From an uncultured Clostridia bacterium (GTDB lineage: Bacteria > Bacillota > Clostridia > Oscillospirales > Acutalibacteraceae), in assembly GCA_945874765.1 (NCBI GenBank), contig CAMCHQ010000002.1, forward strand, positions 143,535-207,534: a stretch of 64,000 bases of DNA. The letters run 5' to 3'. Position numbers and translations under genes: made by a program. Of the stretch, positions 8,998 through 17,882 are shown in pieces; positions within the stretch are counted from its first letter, which is position 1, and the number at the start of each line of letters is the position of its first letter. The notes below the pieces were generated by a model. The model was given only the letters and a program-made list of their open reading frames with translations, was not told the DNA's origin and ran no database searches.

Positions 8998-10614
8998 ATG
9001 CTAAAGGGAATAGGCGCAAGTCAAGGCTACGGTATAGGCAAGGCAGTCGTTATAAGCGACGCAAAACTTGATTATAATCACGTTAAATTTACAACTGCCC
9101 AAAACGAAAAGGACAGACTTCAAAAAGCGGTTGATACTTTTATTAAAGAAACGAGAAAACTTGCAGATGATGTTAAAAAATCGGCAGGGGATAAGGAAGC
9201 GGAAATTTTAGAGGGACATATTGTTATGCTTTCCGACCCGTTTATGCTTTCTCAAATGCAGGAAAATATTGATGCAGGCTCGGTGGCTGAAAAGGCTGTT
9301 GATACGGTTTGCACAATGTTTATCGATATGTTCTCGGGTGTTGATGACGAACTTACAAAGCAAAGGGCAAGCGATGTTAAGGATATTAAGGACAGTCTTT
9401 TGCATATCTTGCTCGGCGTAAACCAAGTTGATATATCAAAAGTCGAGAAAGGCTCTGTACTGATTGCAAAGGATTTTACTCCGTCAATGACAGGTCAGAT
9501 TAACAAGGACAATGTCAGCGCAATACTTACAGAGGTAGGCGGTATCACAAGTCACAGTGCTATTTTGGCAAGGGCTATGGGTATTCCTGCCGTGCTTTCA
9601 ATACCTAATGTTTGCGGTGAAGTTAAAAACGGCGATTTAGTTGCTGTTGACGGATTTAACGGCAAGGTAATCGTTTCACCGAGTGATGATGAAATTAAAG
9701 ATTTTGAAAAAAAACAAGAGGCTTATCTTAAAGATAAAGAGAGTTTGAAGCAATATTTCGGCAAGCCGACCGTAACAAAGTCCGGCATTAAAAAAGCAGT
9801 TTACGGCAATATCGGTAAAGCAGAGGACGTTCAAAACGTTCTTCAAAACAGCGGTGAGGGTATCGGTCTATTCAGAACGGAATTTCTTTTTATGGACCGC
9901 CAAAACGAGCCGAGCGAAGAGGAACAGTTTGAGGCTTACTCCACAGTTGCAAAGGCTATGGACGGCAAAGAAGTAATTATTCGTACCCTTGATGTCGGCG
10001 GTGACAAGGATATTCCTTATCTTAATATTGAAAAAGAGGAAAATCCGTTTTTAGGTCACAGGGCTATTCGCTATTGCCTTTATAATAAAGAACTTTTCAA
10101 AAAACAGCTTCGTGCGCTTTTACGTGCAAGCGTTTTTGGAAATATAAAAATAATGCTTCCGCTTGTTACCTGCGTTGAAGAGGTAAGAAAAGCAAAAGCA
10201 TTGATTGAAGAGTGCAAAGAAGAACTTAAATGCGAGGGCAAGGAATACAGAAGCGTTGATGTCGGCATTATGGTTGAAACTCCGTCGGCTGTATTCATTT
10301 CGGATATTTTAGCAAAAGAAGTCAGCTTTTTCTCTATCGGCACAAACGACCTTACAGGATACACAATGGCAGTTGACAGAGGAAATGCGAAAGTTGAAAA
10401 TCTTTATGACGTATTCCAGCCATCGGTTCTTCGTGCTATCGAAACTACGATTAAAAATGCAAAAGCAGCGGGAATACAGGTAGGTATGTGCGGTGAGGCT
10501 GCGGCAGACACAAAGCTTATCCCGTATCTTATCGAATGGGGACTTGATGAATTTTCTGTTTCTCCCGGCAGTATTTTACAAACCCGTAAGACTATTTGCG
10601 AATATGACAAATAG
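8998..10614 (+). CDS. ptsI: PTS enzyme I (phosphoenolpyruvate-protein phosphotransferase)
   Basis: Enzyme I takes phosphate from PEP and passes it to HPr. The start is the ATG at 8998, preceded by AAGGGGG; an upstream in-frame TTG lies inside the terminator hairpin. The sequence begins MLKGIGASQGYGIGKAV. The phospho-histidine is in GGITSHSAILAR (H186). The PEP-binding barrel has GIGLFRTEFLFMDR, DVGGDKDIPYL and SIGTNDLTGYTMAVDR, with the catalytic Cys in VGMCGEAA. The 538-aa length is slightly under the usual 570. Confidence 0.95.
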   Translation: MLKGIGASQGYGIGKAVVISDAKLDYNHVKFTTAQNEKDRLQKAVDTFIKETRKLADDVKKSAGDKEAEILEGHIVMLSDPFMLSQMQENIDAGSVAEKAVDTVCTMFIDMFSGVDDELTKQRASDVKDIKDSLLHILLGVNQVDISKVEKGSVLIAKDFTPSMTGQINKDNVSAILTEVGGITSHSAILARAMGIPAVLSIPNVCGEVKNGDLVAVDGFNGKVIVSPSDDEIKDFEKKQEAYLKDKESLKQYFGKPTVTKSGIKKAVYGNIGKAEDVQNVLQNSGEGIGLFRTEFLFMDRQNEPSEEEQFEAYSTVAKAMDGKEVIIRTLDVGGDKDIPYLNIEKEENPFLGHRAIRYCLYNKELFKKQLRALLRASVFGNIKIMLPLVTCVEEVRKAKALIEECKEELKCEGKEYRSVDVGIMVETPSAVFISDILAKEVSFFSIGTNDLTGYTMAVDRGNAKVENLYDVFQPSVLRAIETTIKNAKAAGIQVGMCGEAAADTKLIPYLIEWGLDEFSVSPGSILQTRKTICEYDK

Positions 10615-10636
10615 CTTTATATAACTAACCCCTTAA

Positions 10637-10680
10637 AAAAGCAACAGGCAAGCCGAATTTACAGCTTGCCTGTTGCTTTT
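10637..10680. terminator. Bidirectional terminator between ptsI and the M28 peptidase gene
   Basis: A perfect 17-bp stem (10637-10653 with 10664-10680) has an A run on its left and a T run on its right, so it can end the convergent transcripts from both sides. Confidence 0.9.
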
Positions 10681-10694
10681 ATATTATTATTTAA

Positions 10695-12041
10695 TTATTT
10701 CTTTTGCGGGCCGTTGTAGCCTTTTTCCTCTTGGAATTTGGCAATCTTATCAATTACTGAAAGGATAACGTCAAAGCCGTCGCCGACTGTTTCCATCTCA
10801 AAACGTTCAGGCATATCACGCCATGTGTGGTAGTAATATGTAAGCATAGGGTTTTGAGCGGCAAATGTAACCGATTTAATACCTGCTCTTGTCATAGGAG
10901 TTGAGTCGCAACCGCCTACAGGGTTGTGAATACAGCCGTTTGTAAGTGACTTGATACCCATTTCGTTAAATGTATCTTTAAACATTTTTTCCATATCGGT
11001 ATCGAATCTAACGCCCTGCCAATCGTCCTTGATAACTACTTCAAAATATTCCTTATCTGCAACGGAGTCAATGTTGATGTTCCAAGCGTTCTTTGTGAAA
11101 TCATCAAATCTGTGCTCTTGAGCAAAGTACATTGAACCTCTTAAACCTGCCTCTTCAGAACCGATGTTAGCGTCAACGATACGGCAGTTTTTAGGCATTT
11201 TATCAGGATTTTCCTTGAAATATTTGATTACAGCGTAGCTCAAACCGATACCTGTTGCATTATCCATAGCACCACGTGAAGCATTTCTCGGATTAGGGTC
11301 ACCCCACATAACAACAAATAATGAGCCGATAGCTGTTACGATAGGAACAAAGTTCATAATGAACATAAATACTTCCCAGCCGTGAGATGCAAGCATTGTC
11401 TGTGTCCAAGTCGCACCTGCGAATTGGCAAATATCAACGATTGCCATAAATACAGAGAAGAGTGCGATAAAGAAGAAGCAAACTGCGCCGAAGCCTACTT
11501 TGCCGTATGTAGCAATAAGTCCCATTGACGGCTTAGTATCTTTATACTTGTATGCGTGCTCACTGTGTCTCCAGCACCAAGATGTATCGGTATGACCAGA
11601 AAGAATGATTGTGTAATCGTACTTTCCGTCCTCCGGCTCTAAAACACCGAGAGTGTTACGGCTGATTTCCTGCGGGAAGAACATATCAAACCACGTCTTG
11701 TAGAAAAAGCAGCTCATTACAAGCCAGAAAATTGTAAGAAGTCCGAGTGCGCCGAGAACGTACCAAAGTTTATCAAATCCGCATGCAATTGCGATAATTG
11801 CGCCGATACTGATGATTACGCCCGACCAACCTGCATAACTGAGTCCGCCGATACCTGAACGTGGAGATACCGCAAATTCCTCGGTCTGCGGTTCAATACC
11901 GATTTCACGGAGCTTTTCACCCATATATTTATGTAATTTGATTTCTCCGTCAGAACCCGGCAAACGTGAGCCGATTTTGTGTGCTGCGTGTTCAACAATG
12001 TCCATTGCTTCACGAGCATATTTTCTGCTTTCTTCTTTCAT
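10695..12041 (-). CDS. Membrane-embedded M28-family zinc peptidase
   Basis: This 448-aa protein has the M28 aminopeptidase metal ligands in order: SGHTDTSW (His), MDNATGIG (Asp, bridging), GSEEAGLRGS (catalytic Glu pair) and a late aspartate in NIDSVADKE. Unusually, hydrophobic segments lie inside the peptidase fold (about residues 68-115, 180-205 and 225-245), so it is anchored in the membrane. The ATG at 12041 follows GGAGGTTGTTTG. It stands alone with its own terminator. The substrate is unknown. Confidence 0.8.
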   Translation of the reverse strand: MKEESRKYAREAMDIVEHAAHKIGSRLPGSDGEIKLHKYMGEKLREIGIEPQTEEFAVSPRSGIGGLSYAGWSGVIISIGAIIAIACGFDKLWYVLGALGLLTIFWLVMSCFFYKTWFDMFFPQEISRNTLGVLEPEDGKYDYTIILSGHTDTSWCWRHSEHAYKYKDTKPSMGLIATYGKVGFGAVCFFFIALFSVFMAIVDICQFAGATWTQTMLASHGWEVFMFIMNFVPIVTAIGSLFVVMWGDPNPRNASRGAMDNATGIGLSYAVIKYFKENPDKMPKNCRIVDANIGSEEAGLRGSMYFAQEHRFDDFTKNAWNINIDSVADKEYFEVVIKDDWQGVRFDTDMEKMFKDTFNEMGIKSLTNGCIHNPVGGCDSTPMTRAGIKSVTFAAQNPMLTYYYHTWRDMPERFEMETVGDGFDVILSVIDKIAKFQEEKGYNGPQKK

Positions 12042-12178
12042 CAAACAACCTCCATAAAAAAATTATAGTAAAAAAACAAAAAACAATGGTTATATTTTAC
12101 TAAATTATTTTGATAAATGCAAGAGTATTACATATTTTTACTTTATAAATATACAACATTCTATATTTATACAAATCT

Positions 12179-13417
12179 TTAACTTAAATGATGAATAAAT
12201 ATACCCGATAAAAGTTTCGGCTCGAACCAAGTCGATTTCGGCGGCATAATTAAATTTGCGTCTGCGATTGACATAAGGTCGTCTATCGAGGTCGGATACA
12301 TAGCAAATGCAAGCTTCATATCGTCTTTGCATCTTCTTTCAAGTTCATCAAGTCCTCTTATTCCGCCGATAAAATCAATCCTGTCGTTTGTTTTAGGGTC
12401 GTCAATGTCAAGAATAGTGGAGAGAAGATTGTCTTGAAGAATTGAAACGTCAAGTCTTTTAACCGGGTCGCTTTCGTCAATGATTGAATCTTTAGCCGTA
12501 AGCTTGTACCAATCATTTTCGATAAGCATACCGAATGTGTGGCGCTTGGTCGGCTTGTACTGTGTATCAACCTTTTCTGCTTCAAAACTATTCGAAACAG
12601 CGTCAAGAAATTGCTCACGGCTCATACCGTTTAAGTCCTTAACTACTCTGTTGTAGTCCATAATTTCAAGCTCATCATCGGGGAAAGCAACAGATAAGAA
12701 GAAATTAAATTCTTCGTCACCTGTGTAATCGGGCTTTTCCTCTCTTCTTTTTTGACCCACCTTGACAGCAGATGCGCATCTGTGGTGACCGTCCGCAATA
12801 TATAAAGCGTCGATTTTTGCAAATTCATTTGAAACAGTATTGATGATATCGTCATCGTCAATTGCCCAAACTGTTTGAGTAACACCGTCTGCAACAAAGT
12901 CATAAACGGCTTCGTGAGAGTTCACCCAATCATTAACGGCATTGCTGATAACATCGTTTTTGCGATATGTTAAGAAAATAGGACCTGTGTTTGCATTGCA
13001 GGTGTCAACGTGACGAATACGGTCTTGCTCTTTTATTGCAAGAGTATGCTCGTGCTTTTTGATAACGTTGTTCATATAATCGTCGATAGACGCACAGCCG
13101 ACAATACCGGTCTGGCTTCTGCCGTTCATAATCTGCCTGTAAATGTAAAAGCAAGGCTTTTTGTCCTGAATAAGAGCGCCTGTTTTTTCAAGATTGTCAA
13201 GATTTTCTTTAGCTTTTTTGTAAACCTCATCGCTGTAAATATCAGTACCATTCGGCAAGTCAATCTCTGCCTTGTCAATATGCAAAAATGAATAAGGGTT
13301 GCCCTTAACCATCTCTCTTGCCTCGTCACTGTTCATAACGTCATAGGGAAGAGCAGGGATAAGCGCCTGCTTTGATTTTTCAGGTCTGAATGCCTTGAAT
13401 GCACGGTATAAAGCCAT
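12179..13417 (-). CDS. DUF1015-family protein
   Basis: The 412-aa protein shows the DUF1015 pattern: an N-terminal FKAFRPEKS...IPALPYDVMNSDEAR block, a Phe-Leu-His-Ile-Asp motif and YIADGHHRCASAVKVG in the middle. Biochemical function of the family is not established as far as I know; the ADGHHR block recalls a ParB-like fold. It starts 7 bases after the coaX stop and is probably the last gene of the ECF-coaX unit. Confidence 0.8.
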   Translation of the reverse strand: MALYRAFKAFRPEKSKQALIPALPYDVMNSDEAREMVKGNPYSFLHIDKAEIDLPNGTDIYSDEVYKKAKENLDNLEKTGALIQDKKPCFYIYRQIMNGRSQTGIVGCASIDDYMNNVIKKHEHTLAIKEQDRIRHVDTCNANTGPIFLTYRKNDVISNAVNDWVNSHEAVYDFVADGVTQTVWAIDDDDIINTVSNEFAKIDALYIADGHHRCASAVKVGQKRREEKPDYTGDEEFNFFLSVAFPDDELEIMDYNRVVKDLNGMSREQFLDAVSNSFEAEKVDTQYKPTKRHTFGMLIENDWYKLTAKDSIIDESDPVKRLDVSILQDNLLSTILDIDDPKTNDRIDFIGGIRGLDELERRCKDDMKLAFAMYPTSIDDLMSIADANLIMPPKSTWFEPKLLSGIFIHHLS

Positions 13418-13423
13418 AATTGT

Positions 13424-14200
13424 TTAATTCCTTTCCTGTGTGTTTTTATCATAAATTAAGCGAAGTCCGTCAATAACCAAATTTTTATCGACAATTGCTT
13501 TTGTTTCACAATATTTTGCGATAACGCCGCCGAGACCTCCCGTAATAATTACAGTTGCCTCTTGCCCGAGTTCTTTTTCAAATCTTTTAACCAAACCGTC
13601 AATCATTGCCGCCGTGCCGTAAACAGTACCGCTTCTCATACAGTCGATAGTGTTTGTGCAAATGGCACTTTTCGGCGCAACAATGTCAATTTGCGGAAGC
13701 TGAGCCGTGCCCGATGCCAAAGCGTTAAGGGCGGTTTTTACTCCGCATAAAATCGAACAGCCGATAAAACAGCCGTTTTTATCGATAACCGAAGCCGTGG
13801 TTGCAGTACCCAAATCAAAAATAATTTGCGGGCAGGGATATTTTTCAATACTTGCAACCGCACCTGCCACCATATCCGCACCGAGTTCGGCAGGATTGTT
13901 TGTCTTAATATTAAGTCCCGTTTTAACTCCCGGTCCGATAACTATTGATTTCTTACCCGTGATAAGCATAATCGCTTTTGAAACGGTACGAATCAGCGGA
14001 GGCACAACGGAAGAAATAACGCTTCCCTCAATATCTTCGGGGTTTATTTTGCAAATTTCAAGGATACTGTTAAGCTTGATTGCGTATTCCTCTGCCGAAT
14101 CGTTGGGAGCGGTCGAAAGGCGACATTCATTTATAAGCTTTTCTCCCTCAAGAATGCCTAAAACGATATTTGTATTGCCGATATCTACAGCTAAAATCAT
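13424..14200 (-). CDS. coaX: Type III pantothenate kinase
   Basis: CoaX phosphorylates pantothenate, the first step of coenzyme A synthesis, and resists CoA feedback in this class. The 258-aa protein opens with DIGNTNIVLGI, the phosphate-binding loop of the ASKHA fold. It also has GADMVAGA with the catalytic Asp, FDLGTATTASVI and ITGGLG near the C-terminus. It starts 4 bases from the stop of the ECF S component, a neighbour that probably imports its substrate. Confidence 0.93.
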   Translation of the reverse strand: MILAVDIGNTNIVLGILEGEKLINECRLSTAPNDSAEEYAIKLNSILEICKINPEDIEGSVISSVVPPLIRTVSKAIMLITGKKSIVIGPGVKTGLNIKTNNPAELGADMVAGAVASIEKYPCPQIIFDLGTATTASVIDKNGCFIGCSILCGVKTALNALASGTAQLPQIDIVAPKSAICTNTIDCMRSGTVYGTAAMIDGLVKRFEKELGQEATVIITGGLGGVIAKYCETKAIVDKNLVIDGLRLIYDKNTQERN

Positions 14201-14203
14201 TTT

Positions 14204-14767
14204 TTATCTTCCCCTTTTTCCGAGCTGTGTAAGCTTAACAATTGTCGGCGAAAGAATAATGTTTGCGCCAAGCTCAAATAAGAAATTGAAGCCTACAAGT
14301 CCCGTAATCATATAAACGAATACGTTTGTTCCTGCCGCCCAAGTTTTGATTGTGTCAAAGAAGAAAAGGCGACAGCCGATTAAAAATATACCTGTATTTA
14401 CTACAGGGCAAACTATTGCCGCAACGATTGTTGCAACCGTTTTGTTTTTCTTTTCAATTGCTTTGTATACCGCACCTGCCAAAAGACCTGCGATTATACC
14501 TTTTAATAATACCGTAATTACCGTTCCGGCAGGGCTGATTGTCAAAAATGCCGATGCGTCCCCTGAAATTAAAACAGTAATTCCGAATGCAAGACCGAGC
14601 CACGCACCCGATAATACGCCGTAAAGCGAAGCGCCTACCACTATGGGAATAAGCACAAGCGAAATCGAGAACGGACCGAAACGAATAAAACTGCCTAAAA
14701 GCTGCAGCACTACTACTATTGCCGTGAGAAGTCCTACTCCGGCAATCTTTTTTGTGTTTGTTTTCAT
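14204..14767 (-). CDS. ECF transporter S component, probably for pantothenate
   Basis: The hydrophobic protein of about 187 aa begins MKTNTKKIAGVGLLTAIVVV and has five to six membrane segments, as in ECF substrate-binding S subunits. The ATG at 14767 follows AGAAAGGAAA; frames further upstream lack a ribosome site. Its immediate coupling to coaX suggests pantothenate (PanT-like), which would use a shared EcfAA'T module encoded elsewhere. Substrate assignment is inference from context. Confidence 0.75.
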   Translation of the reverse strand: MKTNTKKIAGVGLLTAIVVVLQLLGSFIRFGPFSISLVLIPIVVGASLYGVLSGAWLGLAFGITVLISGDASAFLTISPAGTVITVLLKGIIAGLLAGAVYKAIEKKNKTVATIVAAIVCPVVNTGIFLIGCRLFFFDTIKTWAAGTNVFVYMITGLVGFNFLFELGANIILSPTIVKLTQLGKRGR

Positions 14768-14902
14768 ATTAAATTTCCTTTCTGCTACTGTTCCTAAGCC
14801 CTCACGCAAAACACACAAACGCTAAAGCTTTGGCAAACTATTTTGCCGGCGGATACAATGCGAGTACATTATATATTATTTTTCATTATAAGTAAACATT
14901 TT

Positions 14903-14947
14903 TTGCAAAAAATAAAGCCGCAGACAATCCGTTTGGAAAAATCTGCG
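14903..14947 (-). terminator. Terminator of the two-peptide transcript
   Basis: On the minus strand CGCAGA (14947-14942) pairs with TCTGCG (14924-14919), and an inner CC/GG pairing is possible. A T-rich run follows (14914-14903). A second hairpin (CGCTTCCC with GGGAAGCG, 14969-14987) lies just before it but has its T run on the plus strand. Confidence 0.55.
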
Positions 14948-14998
14948 ACTGAAAATTTGTGTTTGAGACGCTTCCCTTTGGGAAGCGACTTTTTTCAT

Positions 14999-15085
14999 TT
15001 ACATTTTCTTAGATAAGAATTCTACGAGCCTTTTTGCAGGAACAAACGCAAAACCGTTATCTAATACATCGAAAAATGACTTCAT
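14999..15085 (-). CDS. Small peptide, 28 aa
   Basis: An ATG at 15085 follows AGAAAGAAGGAA and opens a 28-codon frame beginning MKSFFDVLDNGFAFVPAKR and ending in LSKKM. It is amphipathic with a basic end. It lies second on a short transcript with another small peptide, behind a near-perfect promoter. I do not recognise the family. A signalling peptide, a type I toxin-like peptide or a small membrane-active protein are all possible. Confidence 0.5.
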   Translation of the reverse strand: MKSFFDVLDNGFAFVPAKRLVEFLSKKM

Positions 15086-15150
15086 AAAAATTCCTTCTTT
15101 CTGTTAAATTTTGTAAATGATGCGGCCGAGCTGCCACCTTCGGTGTGTGC

Positions 15151-15216
15151 TTATCTGTTATATGCCCGATCTATCTCGGCAAGGATTTTAGCACACTTGA
15201 TAAGTTGTTTAAGCAT
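15151..15216 (-). CDS. Small peptide, 21 aa
   Basis: The frame starts at ATG 15216 after a very strong AAAGGAGG ribosome site and encodes 21 residues beginning MLKQLIKCAKILAEIDRAY. It is a basic amphipathic helix with one cysteine. It is the first frame on a transcript starting near 15240, about 65 bases ahead of the 28-aa frame. No family is recognised. Confidence 0.5.
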   Translation of the reverse strand: MLKQLIKCAKILAEIDRAYNR

Positions 15217-15246
15217 ACACAAAACCTCCTTTGTTTTTGTAACTTC

Positions 15247-15274
15247 ATTATAGCACGCAGTTTTTATTTGTCAA
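15247..15274 (-). promoter_or_regulatory. Consensus sigma-A promoter for the two small peptides
   Basis: On the minus strand a perfect TTGACA (15274-15269) and a perfect TATAAT (15252-15247) are separated by 16 bases. This is one of the strongest matches to consensus in the window. Confidence 0.75.
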
Positions 15275-15372
15275 GCATATTGCACAAAAAATACACTTGA
15301 AATTTGTATATAATGCCGAAAACATTGTAACAAATAGCTAAAACAAAAGCCGAAATATTGTATAATTTGCAC

Positions 15373-15412
15373 AACAAAAAGACTTGCCACATTTAAAATG
15401 CAACAAGTCTTT
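15373..15412 (-). terminator. Terminator after yfbR
   Basis: AAAGACTTG and CAAGTCTTT (15378-15386 with 15404-15412) form a stem with a T run on the minus strand. It ends the aspS-yfbR transcript. Confidence 0.75.
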
Positions 15413-15473
15413 AACAGTTTTATTTAACGCCATTATTTACTTTTTGTATAAAACGACAAATTTACAAAATCAG

Positions 15474-16058
15474 TTATTTTGTATGCTCGTCGAGTGTTAA
15501 ATAGTACGAATTAAGAAAATGCTCACGGAAATATTTAACCTCATCGAGATTAATTTCTTCAATTTTCTTTTGCTGAGCCTCAAGTGCCTTTTCAAATTCA
15601 CGGTTGCCCATTCTGTATTCTTCAATACATTTGATAAGTGCGCTTATTTTATCAGCCGCCTTTACAAGTTTCCAAAGTTCGATATCCTCGTCCTTTTTTT
15701 CAAAGAAAGGCTCATAATCAGCCCTGAATTCCTCGGGGAGCATATCAAGAAGTCTGTTGCCTGCAATGCGTTCAATGTCTTTATATACATTTTTGATATC
15801 GTCATTATAATACTTAACGGGAGTCGGCATATCGCCGGTGATAACCTCCGTGGTATCGTGATAAAGCGCAAGCAGTGCCGCACGCTCGGCATTATAGTTT
15901 TTGCCGAATTTTTTGTTGCCGATTAAGGCAAGTGCGTGTGCAATTACAGCGACCGAGTGGCTGTGCTCGGCAATGTTTTCCTTAGTTGTGTTATTCATTA
16001 AAGCCCATCTGTCGATAAGCTTCATTCTGTTTACCATTGCAAAGAAATTACTGCTCAT
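15474..16058 (-). CDS. yfbR: HD-domain 5'-deoxynucleotidase (YfbR-like)
   Basis: The 194-aa protein has the HD-phosphohydrolase pattern: AEHSHSVAVIAHAL (first His), YHDTTEVITGDMPTPVKY (HD pair, with the YfbR-type ITGDMPTPVK block) and a late Asp in KAADKISALIKC. YfbR enzymes hydrolyse deoxynucleoside 5'-monophosphates. The ATG at 16058 overlaps the aspS stop by 11 bases and its ribosome site AAAGGAAGAAAAAG lies within aspS, so the genes are coupled. Confidence 0.85.
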   Translation of the reverse strand: MSSNFFAMVNRMKLIDRWALMNNTTKENIAEHSHSVAVIAHALALIGNKKFGKNYNAERAALLALYHDTTEVITGDMPTPVKYYNDDIKNVYKDIERIAGNRLLDMLPEEFRADYEPFFEKKDEDIELWKLVKAADKISALIKCIEEYRMGNREFEKALEAQQKKIEEINLDEVKYFREHFLNSYYLTLDEHTK

Positions 16059-17838
16059 CTTTTTCTTCCTTTGTAATGTTAATTCCAAGCTCGTCAAGCT
16101 GAATATCGTCAATATAGCTTGGTGCACCGCTCATAAGCTCACTTGCGTTTTGAACTTTAGGGAATGCGGTTACGTCACGTAAACTGTCTGCACCGCAGAT
16201 AAGCATTGCAAGTCTGTCAAGACCGATACCCATACCACCGTGCGGCGGTGCGGCATATTTATATGCTTCAACAAGGAAGCCGAACTTTGCGTCGATTTCT
16301 TCCTGCTCCATACCGAGAAGTTCAAACATCTTGTTTTGAAGTTCGCAGTCGGTAATTCTCATTGAGCCTGAAGAAAGCTCAGTTCCGTTTAATACAAGGT
16401 CAAATGCTTTAGCCCTAACCTTGCCCTTGTCCGTATCAAGATATTCAATGCATTCTTCCATAGGCATAGTGAAAGGATGGTGCATTGCAAGCCATTCGCC
16501 TGTTTCCTCATCATATTCAAAGAACGGCATTTCGGTAATCCAAAGGAAGTTCCACTTGCCCTCAGGGATAATGTCAAGCTCCTTTGCAACGATAAGACGA
16601 AGTGCACCGAGAATTGAAAGGGTATCGCTTGTTTTACCCGATACGATAAATACGCAGTCGCCCTTTTCGACATTAAGAGTATTGATAAGCTCGTCAAGTT
16701 CGCCGTCTTTTAAGAACTTGTTGAATGAACAGGTAGGTGTTTCGTCAGCCCATCTGATATAAGCAAGACCTTTTGCACCGATACCTTTTGCGTGCTCGGT
16801 AAGTTTGTCAATTTTCTTTCTTGTATATGTTGAAGCGGCATTTTTAGCTACAATTGCTCTTACTGTTCCGCCGTTTTCAACAGCATTTTTGAATACAACA
16901 AAATCTGTCTTTTCTGCCCAAGCGGTTATATCCTCAATAAGCATACCGAAACGTGTATCAGGCTTGTCCGAACCGTATTTTTCCTGCGCCTCGGCAAAAG
17001 TCATACGTGGGAGAGGGAAGTCAATATCAACGTCGATAGTCTCTTTCATAAGCTTTTTGATAAAGCCCTCTGCCATTTCCATAATATCGTCTGTATCAAC
17101 AAATGACATTTCAAGGTCGATTTGTGTAAATTCAGGCTGTCTGTCGGCTCTTAAATCCTCATCTCTGAAGCAGCGTGCAAGCTGAATGTATCTGTCAAAA
17201 CCTGCAATCATACAAAGCTGCTTGTAAATCTGCGGTGATTGAGGGAGCGCATAGAATTTGCCGTTGTGAACACGTGACGGAACAACGTAGTCTCTTGCGC
17301 CCTCAGGTGTTGATTTAATCATCATCGGAGTTTCAATTTCGATAAAATCATTGGCATAAAAATATTCTCTTGCGATTTTTGCAATCTTGTGACGCATTAA
17401 AATATTTTTAGTAAGCTTTTCATTTCTGAGATTTAAGTAGCGGTATTTAAGAGTGGTTTCGTCACCGACTTTTTCGCTCTTTGCAATTTCAAAAGGCGGT
17501 GTTTCAGCCTTAGAAATGATACGAAATTCCTTAACGTTAATCTCAATATCACCGGTTGCAATCTTGTTTGTCTTGCTTTCACGCTCGCAAACAGTGCCGA
17601 CAGCGGCAACAACATATTCTGCTCTTACGCTTTGTGCTTTTGCAAAAACTTCCCTGTCTGTTGTGTCATTAAATGAAAGCTGAACAAGACCGGTTCTGTC
17701 TCTCAAATCGATAAATATAAGGTTGCCGAGGTCACGCTGTCTTTGGCACCAGCCGAAAAGGGTAACCTCCTTGCCTGCGTCCTCAATTCTGAGTTCGCCG
17801 CAGTAATTTGTTCTTTTAAGTCCCTTAATTGTTTCCAT
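16048..17838 (-). CDS. aspS: Aspartyl-tRNA synthetase
   Basis: The 596-aa length and order fit the bacterial class II enzyme: an OB-fold anticodon domain at the N-terminus (residues about 15-110), the motif 2 region FRDEDLRADRQPEFTQID, the bacterial GAD insertion (about 285-420) and motif 3 GMGIGLDRLAML near 535. It charges tRNA-Asp. The ribosome site precedes an ATG at 17838, 44 bases after the hisS stop. I see no T-box leader, so control may be exerted upstream. Confidence 0.96.
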   Translation of the reverse strand: METIKGLKRTNYCGELRIEDAGKEVTLFGWCQRQRDLGNLIFIDLRDRTGLVQLSFNDTTDREVFAKAQSVRAEYVVAAVGTVCERESKTNKIATGDIEINVKEFRIISKAETPPFEIAKSEKVGDETTLKYRYLNLRNEKLTKNILMRHKIAKIAREYFYANDFIEIETPMMIKSTPEGARDYVVPSRVHNGKFYALPQSPQIYKQLCMIAGFDRYIQLARCFRDEDLRADRQPEFTQIDLEMSFVDTDDIMEMAEGFIKKLMKETIDVDIDFPLPRMTFAEAQEKYGSDKPDTRFGMLIEDITAWAEKTDFVVFKNAVENGGTVRAIVAKNAASTYTRKKIDKLTEHAKGIGAKGLAYIRWADETPTCSFNKFLKDGELDELINTLNVEKGDCVFIVSGKTSDTLSILGALRLIVAKELDIIPEGKWNFLWITEMPFFEYDEETGEWLAMHHPFTMPMEECIEYLDTDKGKVRAKAFDLVLNGTELSSGSMRITDCELQNKMFELLGMEQEEIDAKFGFLVEAYKYAAPPHGGMGIGLDRLAMLICGADSLRDVTAFPKVQNASELMSGAPSYIDDIQLDELGINITKEEKDEQ

Positions 17839-17882
17839 TATATATAGCCTTTCACAAATTTATTATAATCTGTAATTAATTA

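Noticed and set aside
15119..15150. GGTGGCAGCTCGG-like segment as a T-box antiterminator
   Set aside because: It resembles the T-box tail slightly, but no specifier stem or synthetase/transport gene follows, and it lies between two small frames.
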